A stretch of DNA of 39,677 nt from a virus: positions 1 through 39,677 of the IMG/VR virus record IMGVR_UViG_3300044713_000006; one strand, written 5' to 3'. The stretch's first letter is position 1, and each line of letters begins with the position of its first letter. The notes below the pieces were generated by a model. The model did no database searches. It was not told the DNA's origin and saw only the letters and a program-made list of their open reading frames with translations. Of this stretch, positions 1-7,208 are shown one piece after another. A program made the translations under genes and the position numbers.

Positions 1-1562
1 CCTTTGGCGAATTTTTAGTCGATTTACCTTTATTCCCCTATGCCGTTATTAAAGGCCCCACCGTTAGAATTAAAACAGAAGTACGGTGGAACCAGCAAGC
101 TCAACAATCATTCGGGAAGGGTCGCGCTACAGTTGTGGATGTTCCCAAGCTGACTTGGGAGCGGGTTAGTCCATTCGATATCTATTGGACACCGGGTGCA
201 ACAAGGATCGAAGATGCCAACATCATCGAGCGAACCCGTCTTACCCGTCGTGAAATTAACGATATGCTGGACTTGCCCGGCTACAATGTCGCCGAAGTTC
301 GTGCCGTTCTCGACGAATATGGCCGAGGAGGGCTGGTCGATAACTGGGATCAGACTGACTCGGAAAGAGCAATCTTGGAAAGCCGTGAAAATCCTCGATT
401 CAACCAATCAGGGATGATCGCATGTTTGGAGTATCAGGGGAATGCTCAAGGAAGATATTTACTTGAATTGGGGATGGACCCCAGAACCATCCCTGATCCG
501 TTACGAGACTATTTCGTTAATGCGTGGCTCATTGGGCGGCACGTCGTCAAAGTCCAACAATCTCCTTCGCCACGCAAGCGGCATCAATATTATGTCACGT
601 CGTTTGAAAAGATACCTGGCACTCCGGTCGGCAATGGGCTTCCCGATCTGCTTGCAGATATCCAAACGGTGTCGAATGCGGCGCTACGGGCGCTTGTCAA
701 TAACCTTTCCATCGCGTCGGGTCCGCAGGTCGTTATCAATGACGACCGTCTAAGCGACGGTGAGAATGCCGAGGACATGTACCCGTGGAAGCGATGGCAT
801 GTTAAATCCGATCCGTTTGGAAATAATCAGCAGGAACCTATTATATTTTTTCAACCTCAATCTAACTCTGGTGATCTGCTTAACGTATATACCCAGTTTT
901 CAAGCTTGGCTGATGAAGCATCAGCTATCCCTCGCTTTCTCACAGGTGTTCCTCCTACTGGTGGTTTGGGCCGTACAGCTAGCGGCCTGTCTATGCTTAT
1001 TCAAAACTCCTCGAAAATCCTTCAAACAGTCGCCTCCAACATAGACCGCGATATTATGCAGGGTGTGTTGGACAACCTGATGGATATGGTATTGCTTACC
1101 GATCAATCAGGACTTCTCAGTGGTGAAGAGAAGGTGCGCGTGCTAGGCGTGAACGTCGCTGTACAGCGCGATACGCAACGCGCTCGTCAAGAACAGTTCC
1201 TGCAAATGACCATGAACCCAATCGATAATGCGATCATTGGGCCAATGGGTCGTGCGCAAATCCTTCGTTCCGTTGCAGATGGTCTGGGTCTACCGGGAGA
1301 AGATATCGTTCCTTCCGAAGACAAGATGAAGAAGATGCAGGAGCAAGCGCAAGAGACAGCGGCGCAGCAAGGGCAAGTCGGCCACGCCATGGGACAACCA
1401 CAACCGGGTGGGGCTGGGGGTGGGCCATCTGCACCGCCTCAAGCAGCGGGACCAACAGGCGCACCCGGTATGCAGGGGCCACAGGCTCCTCCCGCTGGTG
1501 GGCCGCGAACGGCTACGCAAGGTCAGACTGGGCCGAGTGGAGGTCAGACGACGCAGGGATAA
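1..1562 (+). CDS. Portal protein (5' end outside window)
   Basis: Probable portal (head-tail connector) protein, which forms the dodecameric ring that DNA passes through during packaging and ejection. The frame is open from base 3, so the gene enters from upstream; the GTG at 135 is only the first internal start-like codon. About 519 residues are visible. The segment SPFDIYWTPGATRIEDAN, and the later stretch GLGRTASGLSMLIQNSSK followed by an amphipathic helix (NIDRDIMQGVLDNLMDMV), resemble portal proteins of podovirus-like phages. The last ~90 residues are Gln/Gly/Pro-rich and probably disordered. Position ahead of the putative scaffold and capsid genes supports the call. The family assignment comes from remembered sequence character, not a search. 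Confidence 0.8.
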   Translation, partial: FGEFLVDLPLFPYAVIKGPTVRIKTEVRWNQQAQQSFGKGRATVVDVPKLTWERVSPFDIYWTPGATRIEDANIIERTRLTRREINDMLDLPGYNVAEVRAVLDEYGRGGLVDNWDQTDSERAILESRENPRFNQSGMIACLEYQGNAQGRYLLELGMDPRTIPDPLRDYFVNAWLIGRHVVKVQQSPSPRKRHQYYVTSFEKIPGTPVGNGLPDLLADIQTVSNAALRALVNNLSIASGPQVVINDDRLSDGENAEDMYPWKRWHVKSDPFGNNQQEPIIFFQPQSNSGDLLNVYTQFSSLADEASAIPRFLTGVPPTGGLGRTASGLSMLIQNSSKILQTVASNIDRDIMQGVLDNLMDMVLLTDQSGLLSGEEKVRVLGVNVAVQRDTQRARQEQFLQMTMNPIDNAIIGPMGRAQILRSVADGLGLPGEDIVPSEDKMKKMQEQAQETAAQQGQVGHAMGQPQPGGAGGGPSAPPQAAGPTGAPGMQGPQAPPAGGPRTATQGQTGPSGGQTTQG

Positions 1563-1579
1563 CGAGGTAGGAGAGTAAC

Positions 1580-2014
1580 ATGGCGCGCAAAAAAGGCATG
1601 ATGGGACCGGGTAGTAAGGCAATGGGTGGAGCAGGTATCAAGCCCTCCCCCTCACCCACGCCGATGGCGGGTCGTCCTCCCATGGGCGCACCCGGTGGGA
1701 TGCCCGGTGGTGGGCTTGGCGCTGGCCCGCCTCGCCCGCCTATGGGTATGCCTTCGCCCGGTGGGCAGCGCGTAGCCCCTTCCCCTGCGGGCGGGATGGG
1801 TGGCGCGGCTGGCTTCAAGCATGGTGGTGAAGCGGAGAAGAAGCGCGACCGGCATGAGAAACTAGCCCATGGCGGCGAGGTCGGAGAACCAAAAGAACGC
1901 ATGGATGAAGACCGAAGCGAGCGGAAAGCATTCAACAAGGGCGGTGCGGTCGGTGGCGGTGACGCCAAGGGACGGGTCGGTCGCGACCGAGGCGGTGCGG
2001 GCAAAGCCTGTTAA
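1580..2014 (+). CDS. Gly/Pro/Met-rich basic protein with KGG-type motifs
   Basis: Unrecognised 144-residue protein. The first ~85 residues are a Gly/Pro/Met low-complexity tract. The rest is Lys/Arg/Glu-rich and carries three short motifs of the form K/A-H/K-GG (FKHGGE, LAHGGE, FNKGGAV) that recur in other proteins of this window. A ribosome site (TAGGAG) lies 7 bases before the ATG. Its TAA stop lies inside the left arm of the 18-bp palindrome that follows. It probably encodes a small virion or assembly protein, judged only from its place just after the portal gene. Confidence 0.7.
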   Translation: MARKKGMMGPGSKAMGGAGIKPSPSPTPMAGRPPMGAPGGMPGGGLGAGPPRPPMGMPSPGGQRVAPSPAGGMGGAAGFKHGGEAEKKRDRHEKLAHGGEVGEPKERMDEDRSERKAFNKGGAVGGGDAKGRVGRDRGGAGKAC

Positions 2015-2028
2015 CTGCGTGCAGTTAA
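2011..2028. repeat. 18-bp palindrome, copy 1 (perfect arms)
   Basis: TTAACTG-CGTG-CAGTTAA. Both 7-bp arms are perfect. The left arm contains the TAA stop of the upstream Gly/Pro-rich protein gene. It lies in a 67-bp intergenic gap. Confidence 0.95.
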
Positions 2029-2045
2029 GCCGCTGCGATGGTTAT

Positions 2046-2063
2046 GAACAGTTAGAACTGTTC
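2046..2063. promoter_or_regulatory. Second, different perfect palindrome
   Basis: GAACAGTT-AG-AACTGTTC has perfect 8-bp arms. It shares the CAGTT/AACTG words with the main repeat but in the opposite order, 17 bp downstream of copy 1 and just ahead of the ribosome site of the next gene. It could be an operator or an RNA hairpin that controls that gene. Confidence 0.6.
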
Positions 2064-2081
2064 CCGTTAGGAGAGATTACG

Positions 2082-2369
2082 ATGGGTAAAATCGAAAGCC
2101 GATCAGAGAAGCCAGAGATGTTCGCTAAGGGCGGTAAGGACAAGATGTTCGAGCGTGGCACCGCCCATTCCGCCGTTTCCGATGTATCGGGCAAGCCCAA
2201 GCAGGGTGGCGAGGAGGGGAACGAGCGCGCCAAGGATCGCAAGGGCGAGCTATCGACAGGGAAGGATTTCACCTTCCAGAAGGGCGGCGGCTCTGGCAGA
2301 ATGTTCGGCAAGGGCCACGCGGGCAAGAAAACCGCCGGTACCAGCGGGAAAGAATCGCAAGAAGGCTGA
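2082..2369 (+). CDS. Small Lys/Gly-rich KGG-motif protein
   Basis: Unrecognised 95-residue hydrophilic protein starting MGKIESRSEK. The start was chosen because a good ribosome site (TTAGGAGAG) precedes this ATG; the frame is open further upstream but would overlap the previous gene. Repeated Lys/Phe-Gly-Gly units (MFAKGGKDK, FQKGGGSGRMFGKGH) link it to the preceding protein and to the ejection proteins. It is probably a minor virion protein or assembly factor; function unknown. Confidence 0.75.
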   Translation: MGKIESRSEKPEMFAKGGKDKMFERGTAHSAVSDVSGKPKQGGEEGNERAKDRKGELSTGKDFTFQKGGGSGRMFGKGHAGKKTAGTSGKESQEG

Positions 2370-2390
2370 CGCCTTCTGGGAGATGTAAAG

Positions 2391-2942
2391 ATGGCGCTCC
2401 AGATCCCCTATGATATCGACTACGGCACCCGTAATGCTGTATTGTCGGCATTAGCCCTAGAGGTTGAAGCAGCGGGCGGGACCGTGGCCGGTATTTCTCC
2501 TCTTGCCGGGGAGACGCATCCGAATTGGGTGATGTTCATCAATCGCCTCAATGTGGCTGTGAATGCGTTAGGAGCGTCACCACCTTTGCCAACATATCGA
2601 TGGTTAGATTACAGCGCGTTCGGTTCAGTGGTGAGTGCGATACAGGATGCGATTGAACCGATTTTGAACCCGCCGCCGGTTGTCAATCCGGCGAATTTCG
2701 ATGTTACTCTTCCAGCGGGTAACTTGCAAACCATTGGTACGGTGACGGCTACCAATGGTGGAAGTAGTTTCGCTATTACTGGTGGGAATGCAGCAGGGTA
2801 TTTTGCTATATCGGGTGCTGGAGTGTTGCTCACCAGTGCAACGGGTGCCAATATGGTTGGTGGGGTTTATGCATTGATGGTGACGTGTCGCAATGCGGGC
2901 GGCACAAGCGCTCCCGGTGCTGTTACGGTGACTGCGGCATGA
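2391..2942 (+). CDS. Two-part virion protein with cadherin/Ig-like C-terminus
   Basis: This 183-residue protein has two regions. Residues ~1-85 carry a segment (NALGASPPLPTYRWLDYSAF) that is clearly repeated in the next gene, so the two are paralogues. Residues ~100-183 are Gly/Thr/Ala-rich beta sequence with the pattern NGGSSFAITGGNAAGYFAIS, which resembles cadherin-like or Ig-like repeats found on phage surfaces. Its stop overlaps the next start (ATGA), so translation is probably coupled. A capsid decoration or surface-adhesion role is an inference from fold character and from location in the head module. Confidence 0.7.
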   Translation: MALQIPYDIDYGTRNAVLSALALEVEAAGGTVAGISPLAGETHPNWVMFINRLNVAVNALGASPPLPTYRWLDYSAFGSVVSAIQDAIEPILNPPPVVNPANFDVTLPAGNLQTIGTVTATNGGSSFAITGGNAAGYFAISGAGVLLTSATGANMVGGVYALMVTCRNAGGTSAPGAVTVTAA

Positions 2943-3277
2943 CAGACGCTTTTACATCCGATGGTAAAGCTCGCTCGAATATAGCAGCGTTCGCTATTAC
3001 CTTACCGCCGATCCCCAATGATATTGGGTTGTCGGCGCGTGTTGGTGTTCTCAGTGACCTTGGTACGGTCATCAATGATAACGGTGGCAATATCAAGGTG
3101 CTTTCTCGTTTTGCGGCTTATGATCAGTCATCGGTTACACAGCGTATTAATGATATCTCTGCTGCGTTGAACACGATGGGGGCTTCTCCCCCCTGTCCGA
3201 TCTATACCAGTACCGATTACAATTCGTTTAGTTCGATTATCAAGATCATCGTTGCAGCTATGGCGGCGCTACCATGA
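2939..3277 (+). CDS. Paralogue of preceding protein, N-terminal type only
   Basis: A 112-residue protein whose C-terminal half (NTMGASPPCPIYTSTDYNSF) matches the N-terminal region of the preceding protein. It lacks the beta-rich adhesion-like domain. The start was chosen at the ATGA overlap with the upstream stop; a longer frame begins earlier but would lie inside the upstream gene. Function unknown. The pair suggests a duplicated small virion domain, one copy of which gained a surface domain. Confidence 0.7.
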   Translation: MTDAFTSDGKARSNIAAFAITLPPIPNDIGLSARVGVLSDLGTVINDNGGNIKVLSRFAAYDQSSVTQRINDISAALNTMGASPPCPIYTSTDYNSFSSIIKIIVAAMAALP

Positions 3278-3501
3278 TGGACTTGGATGAACAAGTGTGC
3301 GCGATTATCCGCGCCAATGTTGAGGCAAACAGGCGGTTGGAGAGCTTCTATGCGCCCGATCCGCCGAAAGAATTGGTTATGTCGCTCGATACTGTGAAGG
3401 AGCAACATCGTAAGATCTATGAGATTGCTTCTCGTATGCGAGCGCGGCATTTTGCGTCTATGAATGTGTTAGGTAGTGCGGTGAGTGAGGCGTTGCCATG
3501 A
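3274..3501 (+). CDS. Small hypothetical protein (75 aa)
   Basis: Unrecognised hydrophilic, mostly helical protein. It starts with a double Met at an ATGA overlap and ends with an ATGA overlap to the next gene, so it belongs to a tightly coupled run of tiny genes. It has one predicted helical segment rich in charged residues (VKEQHRKIYEIASRMRARHF). No domain is recognised. Gene tiling on both sides is the main support. Confidence 0.7.
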   Translation: MMDLDEQVCAIIRANVEANRRLESFYAPDPPKELVMSLDTVKEQHRKIYEIASRMRARHFASMNVLGSAVSEALP

Positions 3502-3725
3502 ATACGATTGGGTGGGCAGTTAAGGAGATGCAAGACGGTGCCCGTGTACGTCGAGAGGGTTGGAATGGCAAGGGCATGTGGCTCGCAATTGAGCACCCGC
3601 GCCCCATCTTGGGACAACTCAATATGACGACGCCCTATGTTTATTTGTCAACCGCGCAAGGCGCGATTGTGCCGTGGACATGCTCGCAGAGCGATTTGCT
3701 GGCGACAGATTGGGAGGTGGCGTGA
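3498..3725 (+). CDS. tad2-like: DUF2829 / Tad2-like anti-Thoeris protein
   Basis: A 75-residue protein with the DUF2829 signature. An N-terminal segment WAVKEMQDGARVRREGWNGKG leads into MWLAIEHPRP, followed by YVYLSTAQGAIVPW and SQSDLLATDWEV. In described members (Tad2, as in phage SPO1) this fold oligomerises and sequesters the cyclic ADP-ribose-type signal made by Thoeris ThsB, which blocks abortive defence. Here it is shorter at the N-terminus than many members but keeps the GWNGKG, VPW and DW landmarks. It lies in a coupled run of small genes between portal and capsid, an unusual place for an anti-defence gene. The domain is convincing; activity against Thoeris is inferred. Confidence 0.85.
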   Translation: MNTIGWAVKEMQDGARVRREGWNGKGMWLAIEHPRPILGQLNMTTPYVYLSTAQGAIVPWTCSQSDLLATDWEVA

Positions 3726-3895
3726 TGGAAAAATTACCTCCGGTTGTCTATGGCGATCCAGTCATCGACAAGATGAACGCCTACTTGTGGAGCCTTGAAG
3801 TTCCGAAACACAGCGATGAAATTCAACGACTGCAACTGGAAGTGGTCGAGTTGGAAAGGAAACATTGGAATGGACAAGGCAAGCGAAAGAAATAA
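3725..3895 (+). CDS. Small hypothetical protein (56 aa)
   Basis: Unrecognised. The start overlaps the Tad2-like stop by one base (TGATG); an upstream in-frame start would lie inside that gene. The second half is a probable short helix (SDEIQRLQLEVVELERKHW) with heptad-like spacing of Leu/Val, followed by a basic tail. The end overlaps the next gene by 26 bases. Role unknown. Confidence 0.6.
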   Translation: MEKLPPVVYGDPVIDKMNAYLWSLEVPKHSDEIQRLQLEVVELERKHWNGQGKRKK

Positions 3896-4151
3896 AGACG
3901 CTAAAGAGTGTGGCGATACCGATATCGGTATTCACGACTATAAGGCTGGCGGTAAGCGTCAGCAATTGAATGGTCTGTGGAACGTCACCAGCGAAGATGT
4001 GGTGGGTTTGCCGCCGACACGGTTGGCAACCAACTGCTATAAGAAGGATGACGACAAGAAGAAGGGTGGCTTGCTCGATATCCTAGTCGAGGAAAACGAT
4101 ACGAGAGGTCCGCCGCTCCTCAATACCAGCAAACCGGCGCGGGTGTTCTAG
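3870..4151 (+). CDS. Small hypothetical Lys/Asp-rich protein (93 aa)
   Basis: Unrecognised hydrophilic protein beginning MDKASERNKDAKECG. This start is preferred over an earlier in-frame ATG because a purine-rich ribosome site (GGAAAGGA) lies about 10 bases before it and it reduces overlap with the upstream gene. It contains a charged segment (YKKDDDKKKGGL). It ends in a TAGTG overlap with the following GTG start. Function unknown. Confidence 0.65.
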   Translation: MDKASERNKDAKECGDTDIGIHDYKAGGKRQQLNGLWNVTSEDVVGLPPTRLATNCYKKDDDKKKGGLLDILVEENDTRGPPLLNTSKPARVF

Positions 4152-4399
4152 TGAATGAAGCACGTGAAGCACGCGATGAATATATTAAGGCAATGTATAG
4201 GCTGGCGAAATCAGCGCCCGGTCCATGGCTGGAGTTCGTGGCGCGGTTCGATGCGTATACGCAAGCAGAATTGGAGCAGGGGATCGGCACCTCGAATGCC
4301 GATATGGCGGTATCCTTGGGCATGGGGAGGCGGATGGTAAACCTCCGTAACGATTTTCGTGATGTTGACAAGATTGCAGATAAGGTGAAGGTGGCGTAA
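4151..4399 (+). CDS. Small hypothetical protein (82 aa), GTG start
   Basis: Unrecognised, mostly helical protein with the segment PGPWLEFVARFDAYTQAELE. The GTG start overlaps the upstream TAG stop by one base, the tight coupling seen across this cluster. It lies directly before the putative scaffold gene with one base between stop and ATG. It is perhaps a small head-assembly factor, judged only from position. Confidence 0.65.
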   Translation: MNEAREARDEYIKAMYRLAKSAPGPWLEFVARFDAYTQAELEQGIGTSNADMAVSLGMGRRMVNLRNDFRDVDKIADKVKVA

Positions 4400-4400
4400 G

Positions 4401-5618
4401 ATGGGTGTCGAAGGCGCAGCACTGAGCACAAAACAGCCTGATCTAAACGTACAGGTTCCAGCGGCAGTAAGACAGGCTGCGGAACGCAGTAACGAATTGG
4501 TTAGGCAAGCGGCAGAGGCGAAGAAGAACGCACCGCCGAATGCAGATGCGCCGGTTGTTGTGGCGTTAACACCCTCACCCGCTAATCCGGGTGTGACAAT
4601 GGCCCGGTTTGATCCTAACAATCCCCAACCACCGATGGAACCACAGCGACCACAGCCACAACAACAGCAACCGAGACAACAATCGCCACAACCCCAAGCA
4701 CAACCTCAACCCCAAGCACAACCTCAACCCCAACAACAGCAAGAAACCGGCGATTGGGAACATCAATTTAAGTCACTTAAAGGTCGCTATGATCGCACCG
4801 AGCAGGATAACAAACGCTTGGCTGGGCAGATTGGCGACATGCAGCGGCTTATTGCCGCCATCAGTGCCCCTCCCACTCCGCAGCAACCACAGCCCCAGCC
4901 CCAGCAAGAGGGTAGTGGGGTGCGGTTTAGTGGTCCAATTACTGGCCGTCCCAAGCGTGTAACCGAGAAAGAGATTTCAGACTACGGGTCTGATCTGATC
5001 GATGTCATGGGTCGGCGCGCAATGGAAGTGCAAGATAGCACCCTATTGCCAGAACTGTATGCCCTGCGTAACGAACTCAACTTCGTTAAGCAGCAAGTCG
5101 GTGGGGTGCGTCAAACAGTCGAGTATGACGCACAATCCCGCATGTACAACCAACTCGACAGGGAGTTGCCAAGCTGGAAACAAGTTAACGGTTCACCCGA
5201 ATTTGTAAACTGGCTGCAAATGCCTGACCCTCTCAGCGGGCAAATCAGGCATAATTTGTTGGCGGAAGCCTACAACAGCCAGCAAGGAAATCGGGTTATG
5301 GAGTTCTTTCGTCGGTTTTTGACCGATCAGGCATCCTATGGCCCTGCAAACGGAGGTCCACAACCGGGCAACGGAGCGTTAACTGCTGGCAGTTACGTAA
5401 CCACCCCGCAGGTCGATCTTTTGTCTTTAGCAGCGCCGGGACGAGCGAAGGTAGGGCAAACGCAAGTCACCCCTGATAAGCCGACTTTCACCGTAGCGGA
5501 GATTAAGCAGTTCTACACTGACAGCGCGAACGGAAAGTATGCTGGGCGTGAACAGGAATACAATAACATCCAGCAAGAAATTTTCGCTGCCGGTCGTGAG
5601 GGTCGCGTAGCTCGTTGA
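4401..5618 (+). CDS. Putative capsid scaffolding protein
   Basis: This 405-residue protein lies directly upstream of the major capsid gene, the usual place for scaffold. Residues ~75-115 are a Pro/Gln-rich tract that includes an 18-bp DNA unit repeated twice. A coiled-coil-like segment follows (FKSLKGRYDRTEQDNKRLAG), then a second Pro/Gln tract and a helical C-terminal half. Proline/glutamine tracts plus coiled coil are common in scaffolding proteins of phages with an HK97-fold capsid. I recognise no protease motif. A copy of the 18-bp palindrome lies in the coding sequence and is read as LTAGSYV. Confidence 0.65.
   Translation: MGVEGAALSTKQPDLNVQVPAAVRQAAERSNELVRQAAEAKKNAPPNADAPVVVALTPSPANPGVTMARFDPNNPQPPMEPQRPQPQQQQPRQQSPQPQAQPQPQAQPQPQQQQETGDWEHQFKSLKGRYDRTEQDNKRLAGQIGDMQRLIAAISAPPTPQQPQPQPQQEGSGVRFSGPITGRPKRVTEKEISDYGSDLIDVMGRRAMEVQDSTLLPELYALRNELNFVKQQVGGVRQTVEYDAQSRMYNQLDRELPSWKQVNGSPEFVNWLQMPDPLSGQIRHNLLAEAYNSQQGNRVMEFFRRFLTDQASYGPANGGPQPGNGALTAGSYVTTPQVDLLSLAAPGRAKVGQTQVTPDKPTFTVAEIKQFYTDSANGKYAGREQEYNNIQQEIFAAGREGRVAR
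5379..5396. repeat. 18-bp palindrome, copy 2 (intragenic)
   Basis: TTAACTG-CTGG-CAGTTAC has one arm mismatch. It lies inside the putative scaffold gene in the frame that encodes Leu-Thr-Ala-Gly-Ser. Confidence 0.85.
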
Positions 5619-5636
5619 TCTGATCTGAACTGACGT

Positions 5637-5670
5637 CTCCGTAGTGTTCACCTCAAGAGCGCTCACGGAG
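5637..5670 (+). promoter_or_regulatory. Possible hairpin over the capsid ribosome site
   Basis: CTCCGT at 5637-5642 can pair with ACGGAG at 5665-5670; the latter overlaps the strong ribosome site (CGGAGG) of the capsid gene. The 6-bp stem is modest and a competing pairing exists, so this is a weak suggestion of translational control. Confidence 0.3.
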
Positions 5671-5677
5671 GAAAATC

Positions 5678-6733
5678 ATGGCTCTTGGTCTTGCGGGTGC
5701 AGCAACAGTCCCGCCTATATATCCGTCTGGCAGTACATCGACTGACTACGTTGCGTCTGGTTTTATTCCCGAGATTTGGTCGGGCAAGCTGATCGAGAAG
5801 TTCTACGCCGCCACGGTTCTGGCGGCAATCAGCAACACCGACTACGAAGGGGAAATCAAAAGCTACGGCGACCGGGTTAAAATCCGCACGAAGCCGACGC
5901 TGTTGATTAACCAATATCTGGTCAACGGCGATCTGGCTCTCCAGCGTCCTACCGGAAGCTTCGTTGAACTTACCATCGATCAAGGTCTATACTTTGCCGC
6001 CATCCTTGACGATGTGATCGAGAAGCAATCGGATATCAACAACCTCTCCATTTGGGCCGACGACGCATCGGAACAGATGAAGATCGCGGTCGATACCGAC
6101 GTTCTCGGCTTCTTGATGAACAACATCATGACACCAGCCGCTCCCCCGCCGGGAGGTTCTGCGGCTGTACCACCGCTTGGACCGGCTGGCGCACCAGCGA
6201 ACTGGGGCGCAACAGCGGGTGCAATCTCAGGCAACATCAATCTCGGCACATCGGCAAATCCAGTTGCTACGGTGGGACGTAACCCCACCACTGGGCAAGT
6301 GGAAATCATCGACATCATTCTTCGCATCGGGCAGTGTCTCGATGAGTTGAATATCCCCGAAACGGGGCGATGGATCGTTATGCCCACATGGGCGACGTTC
6401 CAACTCAAGCGTTCTGAACTGCGTGAAGTTTTCGTGTCTGGCGACGCCGTGTCTATCCTTCGTAACGGAAGGTTTGGACAGGTGGACCGGTTTGTGATCT
6501 ACGCTTCCAACCTCTTGCCCAACGGTACACCCGCTGGCTTGGGTGCGGGCGTGTATCCGATCCTCGGCGGTCACGCACATGGTTTGACCTTTGCATCGCA
6601 ACTGACGAATGTGGAAACCATTCGTTCGGAGCGGACGTTCGGTCAGATCTTGCGCGGTCTGCAAGTCTATGGTCGTCAGATCTTGGACTTCAAGGCATTG
6701 GCAATGGCGCTGGTGGTTCAAGGCGGACCTTGA
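5678..6733 (+). CDS. Major capsid protein
   Basis: A 351-residue major capsid protein, probably HK97-fold. It begins MALGLAGAATVPPIYPSG and has the segment WSGKLIEKFYAATVLAAISN followed by GDRVKIRTKP, which are typical of capsid proteins of phages with P22- or N4-like heads. The middle has a Pro/Gly/Ala insertion around residues 150-185. The C-terminal part (THVE-like region near SERTFGQILRGLQVYGRQIL) is conserved in character. It has the strongest ribosome site in the head module (ACGGAGGAAAATC then ATG), and its codons end in C more than its neighbours' do, as expected for the most abundant virion protein. A terminator-like hairpin follows. Confidence 0.85.
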   Translation: MALGLAGAATVPPIYPSGSTSTDYVASGFIPEIWSGKLIEKFYAATVLAAISNTDYEGEIKSYGDRVKIRTKPTLLINQYLVNGDLALQRPTGSFVELTIDQGLYFAAILDDVIEKQSDINNLSIWADDASEQMKIAVDTDVLGFLMNNIMTPAAPPPGGSAAVPPLGPAGAPANWGATAGAISGNINLGTSANPVATVGRNPTTGQVEIIDIILRIGQCLDELNIPETGRWIVMPTWATFQLKRSELREVFVSGDAVSILRNGRFGQVDRFVIYASNLLPNGTPAGLGAGVYPILGGHAHGLTFASQLTNVETIRSERTFGQILRGLQVYGRQILDFKALAMALVVQGGP

Positions 6734-6747
6734 TCTGACGCGCTCGG

Positions 6748-6787
6748 CCCCCGGTCGGAAGCCCTAGCCCCCCTAGACGACCGGGGG
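6748..6787 (+). terminator. Stem-loop after capsid gene
   Basis: CCCCCGGTCG (6748-6757) pairs perfectly with CGACCGGGGG (6778-6787) around a 20-base loop, just after the capsid stop. Only a short T-rich tail (TTCGTT) follows, so it is probably a terminator or an mRNA-stabilising 3' end. The 18-bp palindrome starts five bases later. Confidence 0.7.
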
Positions 6788-6791
6788 TTCG

Positions 6792-6809
6792 TTAACTGTA
6801 GGCAGTTAA
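6792..6809. repeat. 18-bp palindrome, copy 3 (perfect arms)
   Basis: TTAACTG-TAGG-CAGTTAA lies between the capsid hairpin and the next ATG, which follows three bases after the right arm. Confidence 0.95.
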
Positions 6810-6812
6810 GGG

Positions 6813-7208
6813 ATGCAGTCTTATTTGCCTATTCAAGCTTATATTGACCAAACACGGTCAAGCTTGCAGGATTTGATTGCTCCGTATCGTTACGCCGATA
6901 CGGATATTTTCGATGCGTTGAACTTTGTGATGCTAGAAACTTCGCGTATCCGTCCAGATATGTATCTCGATATGAAGTATCAGCAACCTTTGCGTGCTGG
7001 TGATATTAATGATTGGACACCGGCTCCATATCCTAGCAATGTAAACACGAACAGAATTGTGCCGATACCGGGTAAGTATTTTCAACCCATGGTTTGGTTT
7101 ATGTCTGGATACTTACAGACATATGATGTTGCCGATACGGCAGATCAGCGTGCGCAAGCATTCATGGCGAAGTTTCAGCAACATCTGATGACTGTGAGTG
7201 CCGGATGA
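6813..7208 (+). CDS. Head-tail connector / adaptor protein
   Basis: A 131-residue protein starting MQSYLPIQAYIDQTRSSLQD. The arrangement YRYADTDIFDALNFVMLE followed by RPDMYLDMKY resembles small podovirus adaptor (gp4-like) proteins that seal the portal to the tail. It is the first gene after the capsid hairpin, the expected position. There is no normal ribosome site: the palindrome's right arm stands three bases before the ATG and the only purines (AAGGG) touch the start codon. Stop and next start overlap as ATGA. The family call is by sequence character only. Confidence 0.65.
   Translation: MQSYLPIQAYIDQTRSSLQDLIAPYRYADTDIFDALNFVMLETSRIRPDMYLDMKYQQPLRAGDINDWTPAPYPSNVNTNRIVPIPGKYFQPMVWFMSGYLQTYDVADTADQRAQAFMAKFQQHLMTVSAG

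Noticed and set aside
1513-2004. Leftward 163-codon Pro-rich frame near the portal end
   Set aside because: It is an antisense shadow of the Gly/Pro-rich forward gene that crosses two forward genes.
3511-3528. Extra palindrome copy at the start of the Tad2-like gene
   Set aside because: Only the right arm (CAGTTAA) matches; the left side bears no resemblance, so it is a chance half-site.
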